This document shows, piece by piece, positions 44,192 through 54,146 of a stretch of 64,000 nucleotides of DNA. Both the position numbers and the translations under genes were made by a program. The stretch lies in assembly GCA_928724745.1 (NCBI GenBank), contig CAKMXJ010000003.1:1302001-1366000 (forward strand). Reading direction: 5' to 3'. Each line of letters opens with the position of its first letter. Within the stretch, counting starts at the first letter, position 1. The notes under the pieces were generated by a model. That model was not told where the DNA came from. It saw only the letters and a program-made list of their open reading frames with translations, and ran no database searches. The DNA comes from Anthracocystis setariae (lineage: Eukaryota > Basidiomycota > Ustilaginomycetes > Ustilaginales > Ustilaginaceae).

Positions 44192-45877
44192 CTAATTCTG
44201 CGTAGCATCAGCGATCAAGGTAGCGGACTGCTTTATTGGCGATCTAGAAGGCGAGCTTAGATCAGTGCCATCGAGACCTTCGGTAGAGACAGTCGGACCA
44301 ACTGCGTTGCTCGCTCTGCTAGCGATGTGCGCTTCGGCACGTTCGACGACATGGAAGAAGACGTCCCACATTCGTGGAGCATCGAGGTTTTCGAGCACTT
44401 CGACGTTACGACCTCCTCTACCCCAACCGTTGTGTTCGACACGGTCGCCCCAGAAGTCGACCACCGTAGCACCGCAAGCCAGCCCGTCGCTGCACTCGAC
44501 ATCGACGCGGTATCGTTTTGGTGGCGTCATCGGCACTTCGACTGCTCCAACGCTGGCATCGGAGAGATGGTGTGCTTCCACACCATTGCCTCCCGTTGTT
44601 GGGATGTCGAGGCCAAGCGAGTTCGCGTCGGTATGATTGCGCGGTCGGGACGGTGAGGAAACGGCGTGAGCAGTCTTGCTGCTGTGTGGGTCGGCGTCAT
44701 ACATACTCAGATTAGGGGCATCTCCAGGCGAAGGCACCCGACGGTAGAAGAGGGTCGGATCTATAATGTAGGCGATGGCGAGCATGTCGTGCACAGGAGG
44801 ACCTCGCGTGAAGCCGAACTCGGATGCATACGTCTTGGCGAAGAAGGTGAGGGTAGAGCTGAGCATCTTCTTGAGGTCGCTTGGTCCCGATGGCATCGGG
44901 GATGATGAGTCCCATGTATTGGGAGTGGACGAAGCACTTGGCGGTTGCACGGGCGAAGTGAGTCCAGGCAGTGCTTTAGATTGCCTGCGAGAGTTTGGTG
45001 AGCGCACTCGGCCAGAAAGGAGTCTATCGTGCAGCTCGGCGGTAAAGATGGCCTGATGGGTAACGTTGAGTCCTGCCATGACCACCTTGATATCGGTGTT
45101 AAACACGATCGATGCAGCTTCGGGGTCATTGAGGATGTTGAATTCGGCGAGTGGAGCTCTGTTGCCTCGCACACCGGCAGCGCCGCCCATGAGCACGATC
45201 TGCTCGATCCCCTTAAGTAGATGAGGATAGCATCGAATGAAGAGGGCCACGTTTGTCATTGGACCTGTGACCGCCAAGTGGATTGGAGGCTTGCCAGCGT
45301 TGAGGCGTTCGGCGATGATGTTCGACAGAGTGTACAGGAAGAGGCAAGGTTCGGGACCAGTAGCAGGAGAGCTTGTCCTTGGGCGGGTGGGCTGAAGCCA
45401 CGGTTGGCAAAGAGGCGAGGATAGAGCAGGCAGCCCCTGTACACCACCGAGGCCGCCCTCGCCATGAATTCCAACGTCTACCTTGATCTCTTTGACAAGA
45501 GGACAATCGGATCCGCGGATGACGGGGATAGAAGGGTCAGCTCGATAAAGCGCCATGAGACGCACAGCATTGAGAAAGGTGTCGCGCCCACCAGCATTAC
45601 CAGCTACGGTCGAGACACCGAGCAGCTCGAGGTCGGGGTGATGGACGGCCATGAGCAGCGCCATGGCATCATCATGACCTGGATCACAGTCCAGCCAGAT
45701 GGATTTGATGGCACTGCCATCTCTGAACGGGGTTGCAAGAGGCGAGGCAGTTGCATCGGAAGTTCCTTTGCTTCTCGGCTGGAAAGCGGCCGTTGACTGA
45801 GCGGGCTGCACAAATTGGCTGAGGCGCCTTAGAAGAGAGGGATTGCTCGTCGGTGAAGAGCCGCCATCTTTCTTCAT
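44192..45877 (-). CDS. Inosine/uridine-preferring nucleoside hydrolase
   Basis: A 561-residue intronless protein. The calcium-binding DCDPGHDDAMAL signature is at ~58, and VSTVAGNAGGRDTFLNA follows. LAVTGPMTNVALFI, LMGGAAGVRGNRAPLAEFNILNDPEAA, VVMAGLNVTHQAIFT and PVHDMLAIAYIIDP complete the IU-nucleoside hydrolase fold. Family members are usually 310-380 residues. Here a Ser/Pro-rich N-terminus of about 50 residues and inserts near ~165-185, ~290-330 and ~395-430 account for the extra length. The enzyme splits ribonucleosides into base and ribose for salvage. It is tail-to-tail with the S1/P1 nuclease (103 nt). Confidence 0.93.
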   Translation of the reverse strand: MKKDGGSSPTSNPSLLRRLSQFVQPAQSTAAFQPRSKGTSDATASPLATPFRDGSAIKSIWLDCDPGHDDAMALLMAVHHPDLELLGVSTVAGNAGGRDTFLNAVRLMALYRADPSIPVIRGSDCPLVKEIKVDVGIHGEGGLGGVQGLPALSSPLCQPWLQPTRPRTSSPATGPEPCLFLYTLSNIIAERLNAGKPPIHLAVTGPMTNVALFIRCYPHLLKGIEQIVLMGGAAGVRGNRAPLAEFNILNDPEAASIVFNTDIKVVMAGLNVTHQAIFTAELHDRLLSGRVRSPNSRRQSKALPGLTSPVQPPSASSTPNTWDSSSPMPSGPSDLKKMLSSTLTFFAKTYASEFGFTRGPPVHDMLAIAYIIDPTLFYRRVPSPGDAPNLSMYDADPHSSKTAHAVSSPSRPRNHTDANSLGLDIPTTGGNGVEAHHLSDASVGAVEVPMTPPKRYRVDVECSDGLACGATVVDFWGDRVEHNGWGRGGRNVEVLENLDAPRMWDVFFHVVERAEAHIASRASNAVGPTVSTEGLDGTDLSSPSRSPIKQSATLIADATQN

Positions 45878-46404
45878 TTTGGGAGATGCTCGGATATGGA
45901 GCAGGAGCTGAATGCGTCTGTGCGTCTGTGCAGTTGGCTCTTGTTGTAAGGAAATTCCACGGTTGCGATGGTTGTCGGATGGAGCGATGGCAATCCTCGC
46001 GATTTCGGGTCCTGTCCGATTCTAGTCAGACAATTGCCATGCCAGGTGTTTCGTGACTTGCCAAGCAAGGAAGCAAGCGATGCTCATGCATGCAGTTGGT
46101 TTCAAGCCTTCGCTGCGTACGCTCCGATTCTTGACAAGCTCTTCAGCTTCTGCGGGTGAGACGTGCGCAGGGTCCAACCTCGGAAGCTCATATCTCGGTC
46201 ATTATTTTATTCCTCCGAAACCAAAGTCACCACCCTTTTCTTCTCGCGGCTTTGTACTTGTGCGGCTGATTCTTGCAGCCGTTGTCCTCCACACCAAAGC
46301 ATTAGCAATAGCAGCCTAAGGGTATCTCTCACCCATCCATCGTCTTGGCTGTACGGTCTCTCTTTCTAGACCCTATCTTGATACGCTCAGAGATAGCTAG
46401 AACC
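45878..46404. other. Divergent intergenic region, nucleoside hydrolase / zinc-finger protein
   Basis: 527 nt lie between head-to-head starts. No gene was seen; presumably it carries both promoters. Confidence 0.7.
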
Positions 46405-47247
46405 ATGGCGGATGTATGGATCTCGCGCAAGAGATGGACTTGCAAATACTGCGACGTCACTATTAATGACGACCTGCCATCCAGACGGCATCACGAAACA
46501 GGATTGCGACACAAACAGAACGTGCAGAAAGCGCTCCAGGATCTATATCGAAAAGGCGAAAAGGAACGCAAAGATGCTGAACAAACAAGAAAGGAGATGG
46601 AGAGGATCGAAGCACTGGCAGCCGAAAGCTATGCCAAGGATCAAGCTGCAGGATTGTCCCCTTTTCCGGCTCGGTCGACCCCTGCACAATCAAACACCCT
46701 CGCATCAACCTCAAATGCAACATCGTTCCACAGAAAGCCATCTACAGCACCGCCACGGCGCCGCTTGGAGCCAAGAGGCGAATCTGATCAGTCGGCTTCG
46801 CAGCCCGAAGCTCAGGCGGGCGAATGGGAGCAAGTGGAGACGGCGTATCCTCTACACCATGCTTCTTCCGCAACTTCAACCTTACGTAACGACACATCAG
46901 ATCGTGAGAAAGCGAGATCTTTCCGAATGAAGGAGAAAGTGGCCCGCTTGGATGACAGTGACGACGACGATCAGCTCAACATGATCAAACTCAAGAAGCG
47001 GCCACGTGCGAACGATTCTTTGGAAACAGAGCAGCAGCGAGATAGAGCAACCGGCACTATGTCTGCCAAGATCGAACCAGAATCTTCCGTGTCATCTGTG
47101 GCCAAGAAAGAGGAAGAAGAGGCTGCGGAAAGTGGATTAGGAAAGAAGGAGGAGTCGCCTGGCGCAGAGAGCGGGACTGGAGGCTTGTTCAAAAAGCGAA
47201 AAGCTGGCGCCGGTGCCGGCGCCAAACGGGTCCGAGCCGTCATCTGA
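46405..47247 (+). CDS. U1C-type zinc-finger splicing protein, WBP4-like
   Basis: A 280-residue protein in one exon. Residues 1-50 form a U1C/matrin-type zinc finger: KRWTCKYCDVTINDD with two Cys, then RRHHETGLRHKQNVQKAL with the two His. A Lys/Glu/Arg helix follows (YRKGEKERKDAEQTRKEME), then a disordered region with DDSDDDDQLNMIKLKKR. The C-terminal GGLFKKRKAG-type tail is typical of WBP4/FBP21-like spliceosomal factors. No WW domain is visible, which differs from the animal protein. It probably acts in early spliceosome assembly (inference). The start at 46405 is the ATG immediately before the conserved finger. Confidence 0.82.
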   Translation: MADVWISRKRWTCKYCDVTINDDLPSRRHHETGLRHKQNVQKALQDLYRKGEKERKDAEQTRKEMERIEALAAESYAKDQAAGLSPFPARSTPAQSNTLASTSNATSFHRKPSTAPPRRRLEPRGESDQSASQPEAQAGEWEQVETAYPLHHASSATSTLRNDTSDREKARSFRMKEKVARLDDSDDDDQLNMIKLKKRPRANDSLETEQQRDRATGTMSAKIEPESSVSSVAKKEEEEAAESGLGKKEESPGAESGTGGLFKKRKAGAGAGAKRVRAVI

Positions 47248-47844
47248 CTTCGGTATGCATTATCAGTGTAGACTACGTTGACTCGCCTTTAGCATGGACA
47301 GACCTAGCAAACCATCATGGGCTTTTCAGCACATTGGATCTTCGAGCTTCCGTCTTGTACAATGAGTAGAGCGAGTGCGAATCAAGATCGGCTCATTGAC
47401 TCGGGACAGATCGGCGATCTTGACGGACCTCCTACTTCCACGTCACGACATGTTTGTTCAATTTGGAAGAATGGCTCGGATTTCCATCAACATTTGCCGA
47501 GTGATCAGTACTGTACTGTACTGTGCAAGCTGAAATCGTCAAGTGATATGCAACAGCGCTTGTGTTCCGAGACTTGAATAGCTGCTCTCAGTGGTGGTGT
47601 CCCAGATGAAATCAGTACAGATTGACAGTGCCGATGAAGCTTTGCCATCATGCATCGGAAACACAAGAATGGATGCGGTTAGTGTATACTGTAGCTGAGT
47701 TGGCGATAGCATAAAAGACCAAGCTGCAAACCAAAACCAACCAACACTGGTGAGCTGGCGTGGAAAAAGAAGGTTGAAGAAAATCCTAAGTGGGCTCAGT
47801 AAGAAGCAAATTGCCCCCCCCTCTCTGCGGCCAAGGATATTGCT

Positions 47845-47872
47845 GTGTACTGTACTGTACTGTACAGTATAG
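47845..47872. repeat. TACTGTA/TACAGTA palindrome cluster
   Basis: Three tandem TACTG units run into TACAGTATAG, forming an inverted repeat about 620 nt upstream of KAR2. Confidence 0.8.
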
Positions 47873-48041
47873 TATTGCAAGACATGCCGAGGCGGCGCAC
47901 AGACCGGGCGAAGGTGATGAGCTGGAAACCAACACAGGCACACTCTGTAATTGGCCGTGGAATGCAAAGACACGCAGCCGCCATTTCGCCGCCCAACGCT
48001 TTCGGCGATCCTCACTCGATTTTCCAAAGACGCGCAGACCG

Positions 48042-48075
48042 TCCACGTCGACACCGAGGCGGCGACAGAACCTTC
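48042..48075 (+). promoter_or_regulatory. Candidate UPR/heat-shock elements of KAR2
   Basis: A CCACGTCGAC sequence at 48042-48051 contains an ACGTC bZIP half-site of the kind used by Hac1/XBP1-type factors. GAACCTTC at 48068-48075 is a two-unit heat-shock element. Both lie about 415-450 nt upstream of the ER Hsp70 start, where such elements are expected. Assignment is by motif only. Confidence 0.4.
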
Positions 48076-48171
48076 CAGCTCATCCGTCTGTCACCGCGCC
48101 CCATGCCAACTTCAATTGGCCACACTGCACCTTGCCTTCTTCCTTTCACACCATCATTCCACTCCGTCAAG

Positions 48172-48178
48172 ATATAAA
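48172..48178 (+). promoter_or_regulatory. Candidate TATA box of KAR2
   Basis: ATATAAA lies about 310 nt upstream of the KAR2 ATG, downstream of the candidate stress elements. A long pyrimidine-rich leader follows. Confidence 0.5.
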
Positions 48179-48488
48179 TTACCGAGCCTCGTAAGTCTCC
48201 CCCTTGGTCCTCCTATCTTGTTACAGGCTGTCAAGCTGCAATAGTCCACGATCTATCTGGCCGCTCTACGATTCCTTCGTTGGGCATCATACCCTCTTAA
48301 CACCGCCAGAGCGAGTTCCCGACAACACCACACTGTCGCCGGCGACATAGATCATCGCCATCTTATACCCATCTGCACATCTTTCTCTCTCCTCCCCTCT
48401 TTCACCTCGAATCCTGTTCTGACATTGTAGTCCCCTTCTTTCCACATCTCAACGTTCGCTGCCGTACAGTCGGAAGTAGAAGCAAATA

Positions 48489-49092
48489 ATGGTTACTGCC
48501 AGTCGCACAACTGCGTTGGCACAGCGCCGCAGGGCTGCTCGTGCCAACGCCATGTCCCGACCCGCCTTCATGACCATCATCATGGCCATCCTGGCTCTCC
48601 TCACATTCTCGGCATTCATGGCCCCCAGTTCTTCGGCTGGCGGAATGGGTGTCGCCGCTTCCGCTGACAAGCGAAGCGAATACGGAACTGTCATTGGTAT
48701 CGATCTCGGAACTACTTACTCCTGTGTCGGTGCTCAGGTCAACGGCCGCGTCGAGATCATCACCAACGACCAAGGAAACCGAATTACCCCCTCGTACGTC
48801 GCTTTCACTCCCGAACGTCTTGTCGGTGATGCCGCCAAGAACCAGGCCGCTCAGAACCCCGAAAACACCATCTTCGACGCCAAGCGTCTCATTGGTCGCA
48901 AGTGGGGCGAGTCGGACCTCAAGAAGGACGCCAAGCACCTCCCCTTCAAGCTCGTCGAGAAGAACAGCAAGCCCGCCATCCAGGTCACCGTCAACGGCGA
49001 GAAGAAGGTCTTCACCCCCGAGGAGGTCTCCGCCATGGTTCTCCAGAAGATGAAGGAGACGGCCGAGGCCTACCTTGGCCACAAGGTCACCC

Positions 49093-49127
<35 letters not shown>

Positions 49128-50561
49128 GCTCAGCGTCAGGCTACCAAGGACGCTGGTACCATTGCTGGCCTCAACGTTCTGCGTATCGTCAACGAGCCCA
49201 CCGCCGCTGCCATCGCTTACGGTCTCGACAAGAAGGACGGCGAGTCTCAGATCATTGTCTACGATCTTGGCGGAGGTACCTTCGATGTCTCGCTCCTCTC
49301 CATCGACTCTGGTGTCTTCGAGGTGCTTGCCACCGCTGGTGACACTCATCTTGGTGGTGAAGACTTTGACAACCGCGTTTCCGACTACATCCTCAAGCAG
49401 TTCAAGAAGAAGACTGGTCTCGACGCTTCCTCCAACAAGCGATCCGTCGGTAAGCTGAAGCGCGAGGTTGAGCGTGCCAAGCGCACTCTCTCCAGCCAGA
49501 TGTCGACCAAGATCGAGATTGACGGCTTCTTCGACGGCAACGACCTCGACGAAACTCTCACCCGTGCCAAATTCGAAGAGCTCAACATGGATCTTTTCCG
49601 CAAGACCATGAAGCCCGTCGAACAGGTTCTCAAGGACGCCGGTGTCAAGAAGGAAGACATTGACGACGTCGTCCTTGTCGGTGGTTCCACCCGTATCCCC
49701 AAGGTTCAGGCCATGCTCAAGGAGTACTTCGGCCGTGAGCCCTCCAAGGGTATCAACCCCGACGAGGCTGTCGCCTGGGGTGCTGCCGTTCAGGGCGGTG
49801 TTCTTGCCGGTGACGAGTCGCTCGGTGACGTTGTTCTGATTGATGTCAACCCTCTCACGCTCGGAATCGAGACCAACGGTGGTGTCATGACCAAGCTCAT
49901 CCCCCGTAACACCGTCGTTCCCACCAAGAAGTCTCAGATCTTCTCGACCGCTGCTGACAACCAGAACACCGTGCTCATCCAGGTCTTCGAGGGTGAGCGA
50001 TCCATGACCACGCACAACAACTTGCTCGGCAAGTTCGAGCTCACTGGTATCCCGCCTGCCCCTCGTGGTACTCCTCAGATTGAGGTCACCTTCGAGCTTG
50101 ACGCCAACGGAATCATGAAGGTTTCGGCCGCCGACAAGGGAACCGGCAAGTCTGAATCCATCACCATCTCGAACGACAAGGGCCGTCTCACTCCCGAGGA
50201 GATTGAGCGCATGGTTGCCGAGGCTGAAGAGTTCGCCGAGCAGGACGAGGCCGTTCGCAAGCGCATCGAGGCTCTCAACAACCTCCAGAACTTCATCGCT
50301 TCGCTCCGCAGCCAGATTAGCGACAAGGAGGGTCTCGGCGGCAAGCTCGACAAGGACGACAAGGACGCCATCAAGCAGTCCCTCAAGGACGCTGAGGCAT
50401 GGCTCGACGAGAACAGCCAGACCGCTGAGGGCTCCGACATTGAGGAGCAGCTCACCGAACTCCAGGCTGCTGTGGCTCCCATCACCGCCAAGATCTACCA
50501 GGGCGGTGCCGGCGCCGGCGACGACGACGAGCCGCTCAACTACGGTCACGACGAGCTCTAG
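48489..50561 (+). CDS. KAR2: ER-lumenal Hsp70 chaperone BiP/Kar2
   Basis: A 690-residue protein in one exon. A basic N-region of about 26 residues precedes the hydrophobic signal core [18 protein letters not shown] (~28-45). The ATPase domain shows [37 protein letters not shown] and [13 protein letters not shown]. The substrate-binding domain contains [18 protein letters not shown], and the chain ends in HDEL for ER retrieval. BiP folds and translocates secretory proteins and holds the unfolded-protein-response sensor in check. Third positions are strongly C-biased, as expected for a highly expressed gene. Confidence 0.98.
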
Positions 50562-52098
50562 ACGTGCTATCCAGCTCCTCTCAGTTCTTGTCCCTTCCCC
50601 TCTCGTTCAGTGTAACGCAGATGTTGGCAAGGTCCGCTTCTCCGTATCGCGACAACCGATTGCCGGCAGATATCGCGATGGTCAGAGCACCTTTGCATCT
50701 TTCAGCAGCTGTGTTTCACCAAAAGATAATTCTATCAGCATTGTATCTTGACATGATTAAAATCCAGTTTGATGATTGTAGGGATGAATGAGTTCAGCCC
50801 AAGGCACGGAGACCTCGGCAGTGTGATGCTCTTGTTTGCAGTTTTATTACTCGCCGAAAGGCACTAAGCCGTGGGAAGGGGTTCGACGGGCTAGTTTCGA
50901 TGACGCTTGAGCCTTTCGTTCTTGCGGCCAACAGCAGGTCCAGATCTTGGGCATCTAGAGGGAGGGAATGCCACCATTGGGCGAGGGTTGGGGGGGATGG
51001 ATGTATCCGTATGGTGCAGAGATGGAGGGGTGCGTGCGAGGACGAGCGTGAAGGAAGAGTGTGGCTTGGGTAGGAAGGGGCGGTTTATGAAAGTCGCTGT
51101 GGCTCGCATTGGTTTGTCTTGAACACGACAGAGTAGCGGTTGCGGGTCCCAGATGTGGTTCGACTTGCAGGTTAAAGTTTCACGTGGATGGGCACAAGGC
51201 CTGCCGATCAAGCCATCAGCGCCCCGGCTCTGCACGATCAGGCGCTGTCATGTCCATGTGAAAGATCAGAACCCACACTGCAAGTCACAGAGTGCCGTGC
51301 TATTCGGTAGCTTAGGCCGCATCGCCACGGCTGCTTTCGCCTGCTGTCAAGAACCGAAATGCTCCAACGTGTTGTCCAGATGTCCACTCGACGCTGCGCT
51401 GAAAATGGTCACCGCTCAGAAGACACCGAGGCAGCTTTTAACGAGGCAAAATGTCCTGGCTTAGTTGCCGAAGACTGGCTATTTGGACTCTTTCGATCGA
51501 GAAACACGCAAGCTCCAAGGATTGCTGTAGCGTCTGGCATTGTGTAGCTCACTGTTGCACCGTTACGGTACTCTTGACTTGATCGGCTCTCAGCCTTAGT
51601 CCTCTGTCTTCCTTGTCAACTAAGCCTATCCAGCGCGTCGCTTCCTGGCTACCTTCCCGGATCAGTGCTTTGTCCGCCATGACGCATCAGGTGTCGTACC
51701 ACCGATTCTAGGCTAGTCGCGCCACGACTTGGCGTCGAGAAGACCTCAAATGAATCGGTGCGCCTCCATAGACATACTGTTTCTCATACCGCTACCTGTA
51801 CGGACCCAGAAGAGTACTGTATATAGGTTCTTTACTCATAGCAGAAGCTTGCGATCTTTCTTCCCGCTTTGCAGCTTCGCTCTTGTCAATCGACCGCCCT
51901 CCTTTGCAACGGCTCAGCCCTTGACTGGGCACCCTGGCGCTCTATGGTATTACCGGCGGGTCGCAGCAAATTGTGACGGCTCGCTTTGTGACTCACGTCG
52001 CTACAGGTCACCTTAAACATTCGGGCATCAATCACACCCCTGAGGGATCAGCTCAGCGGCCTCGTTCTGCCGGCTCGTTGCTGGAAAAAATTTCCATC
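50562..52098. other. Intergenic region
   Basis: About 1.5 kb between KAR2 and the multi-pass membrane protein. No gene is supported. A TACTGTATATAGG sequence at about 51815 combines the intergenic motif with a TATA-like element roughly 280 nt before the next ATG. Confidence 0.6.
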
Positions 52099-53856
52099 AT
52101 GACCACCTCGTTTCGACATGATTTGCCCTTGTCGCTGCTGCCACCCAGAGCTGGCGACAACAATGTCGACATTGTCAGTTTGCTCGACTTTATCACGAGG
52201 TTGTACCATCCACAAATGCCGACAAGCTTCTACACTCAAATGTATGCGGTCATGGCCATTCTGTTCTTGCCCTTTCTTCTGGGTAGCTCCGTCATCATTC
52301 GTCGCATCTTCAAAGGGCAAGCATGGTTCCTCAAGTTCTGGCAAGTCGCAGGTGGCATTTTTGTCATTCCCAACGCGGTCATCGCGTTTTTAACCTGCCA
52401 GGGCATCTTCATCTTTTGCTGGTTTCTGTATTGTTCCATCACCGTTCGATACTACCGAGATTATGCTTTCCAGAAGAACTACTTCCTCTTCAGGGCGCTT
52501 ATCTGGCTACCTCTCTGGGACGGTGCCTGGTGGAGCGCCTTTGGAATGGCTAGTGCTTTTCCGGATGCTTTGACGCTGAATCTCAAGTTTGGCAACCGGA
52601 AACGCCTGATTCTCAGCCCGACAGCTTTCAATATTGCCTGCTGGCTCACGCCTGTACTTCAGCTGGCATCCGTCCTTCCCCCTGGGATACTGGGTTCCAT
52701 CCAACACAACTCCGCCATCGACAACTTTACCGTTTGGTGCAAGGATGTCGCGCTATCACGAAGTAGCCAGATTACCGACGAGAACTTTTCCGTGCTACAG
52801 TCCCGTGCTTTGGACCTCTGGCTCAGCGTGACCAAGGCCTATTGGTACTTCGAAATAACCATGGCTTGTTGGAGCGTCTGGGCTGTACTCTTGCTGGTTG
52901 TCCATGTTTTCATTGGTGTGCACACATTCTCGCGGATCAAGATGCAGCTCCGATCGGCGAAATTGGCCAAGCAACCTCCCATCCCAGCGATCAACATCGA
53001 AATGTCAGGGAACATCGGGGTGACCACGGGCCGCTCTAACGGCACCATGCAGCAAGATGGAGGCTTTGGCACCACCAGCCGTGTCTTCCCTTCGATCAAA
53101 GCGCCGGCAACAAGTATTGAAGCTCCCTTGTCGAAGCACGAAACGACGGAGCATCGGCGCACCACTGTGATCAACAAGGTCTATCTGAACCTCCAGATTC
53201 AATTTCACGGTATTTGGCTTGCTGTCGTCTCTTTCTTTGTCTCTTCGACAATATATGCGGCTCAAGTCTACGACAGCTCCCGCAGGAACGACATTGCGCC
53301 TGTGCAGAATACAGGCAATCTCTCGGCTGGATGGGTCATTGTTTTCTTTGGCTTGCTGACCTTTTGGGTCATCTTTTGGCGTTCCATCGATCCTGCGCTC
53401 AGCATTGACGTCCCAGAGGGAGATCTTGAAGCTCCACGCCCTTTGCTCTCGGCTTTGAAGGATCGGATCGTCGCGTGGCGCAGTTCGGTTAGCCTCTTAG
53501 CCTCGCGGCTGCGGCTCCGTCGAAACGCAGCTGCTGCCGCCAAGGATGACGGATCTTTGATGAACAGTGCAATGGCTCAAATACCGTTGCAAAGCTTCTC
53601 TGATCTTCAGAGGACGATCACAAAATCTGCAAACTCGTGCGACACGTCGCATCGAGAAACTAGCCCGCTAGAGTTCGAAGGACGCGAGCTGCAGTCCTGG
53701 ACGACTGACCACCCTGATGCAAGCCAGTCCGATGTTGGCAAGCCAGAAGTTCCTCAAACTCTGCTAGCCACGTACTTTGCTACACCTTTTGGCAAAGTTC
53801 CTGGAGCAAGGCCCAGGCCTGTGCAGAAGCCAGTGTCGGAAGAGATGGAAATATGA
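52099..53856 (+). CDS. Orphan multi-pass (about 7 TM) membrane protein
   Basis: A 585-residue protein in one exon, starting at the first ATG of the frame (MTTSFRHDLPLS). Hydrophobic helices are at about 46-68, 82-112 (long), 128-150, 173-201, 248-275, 366-390 and 407-428. A ~90-residue hydrophilic loop lies between the fifth and sixth helices, and the cytosolic-looking tail has ~155 residues, rich in Ser and Arg. The helices carry many Trp and Tyr (WLPLWDGAWWSAFG, AYWYFEITMACWSVW). Seven helices with a long third loop and tail resemble GPCR topology, but no GPCR signature was recognised and a transporter-like or fungal-specific family is equally possible. Confidence 0.75.
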   Translation: MTTSFRHDLPLSLLPPRAGDNNVDIVSLLDFITRLYHPQMPTSFYTQMYAVMAILFLPFLLGSSVIIRRIFKGQAWFLKFWQVAGGIFVIPNAVIAFLTCQGIFIFCWFLYCSITVRYYRDYAFQKNYFLFRALIWLPLWDGAWWSAFGMASAFPDALTLNLKFGNRKRLILSPTAFNIACWLTPVLQLASVLPPGILGSIQHNSAIDNFTVWCKDVALSRSSQITDENFSVLQSRALDLWLSVTKAYWYFEITMACWSVWAVLLLVVHVFIGVHTFSRIKMQLRSAKLAKQPPIPAINIEMSGNIGVTTGRSNGTMQQDGGFGTTSRVFPSIKAPATSIEAPLSKHETTEHRRTTVINKVYLNLQIQFHGIWLAVVSFFVSSTIYAAQVYDSSRRNDIAPVQNTGNLSAGWVIVFFGLLTFWVIFWRSIDPALSIDVPEGDLEAPRPLLSALKDRIVAWRSSVSLLASRLRLRRNAAAAAKDDGSLMNSAMAQIPLQSFSDLQRTITKSANSCDTSHRETSPLEFEGRELQSWTTDHPDASQSDVGKPEVPQTLLATYFATPFGKVPGARPRPVQKPVSEEMEI

Positions 53857-54146
53857 GGTGTGGTTCGCACATGGCTCGGACCGTTTGAATGGAGGCTTCA
53901 ATCAGATCTTGACCTTGTGTGAATTACTGCAGTGGCTTGCCAGCATATTCATTTGCCAGCATACTCATCGTTCGTTTGCTTCGGAGATGGAGTTTAGTGA
54001 AGCCTCGGAAGAAGGATTCCGTGCTGCCCTGATGCTGGCTGGTTCAAGTGGGTAGGCGGTGGTGAGATGGTGATAGTCTTGCATATTGAGTGAGACAGTG
54101 GTATAGTGATGGTCGATGCATCATGAGATGGAATGGGCCTATAATA

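Larger units (their letters stand above)
47248..48488. other. KAR2 upstream region
   Basis: About 1.24 kb without a supported gene. Two dense TACTGTACTGTA clusters occur at 47506-47526 and 47845-47872, followed by promoter elements listed separately and a pyrimidine-rich leader before the KAR2 ATG. Confidence 0.7.

Noticed and set aside
48402..50549. Minus-strand open frame of 715 codons opposite KAR2
   Set aside because: It mirrors KAR2 codon bias, has no independent domain, and is a known artefact of Hsp70 genes. Kept only as a cautionary finding.
51973..52098. 42-codon upstream extension of the seven-helix protein
   Set aside because: The extension starts at GTG, not ATG, and is not needed for a complete first helix.
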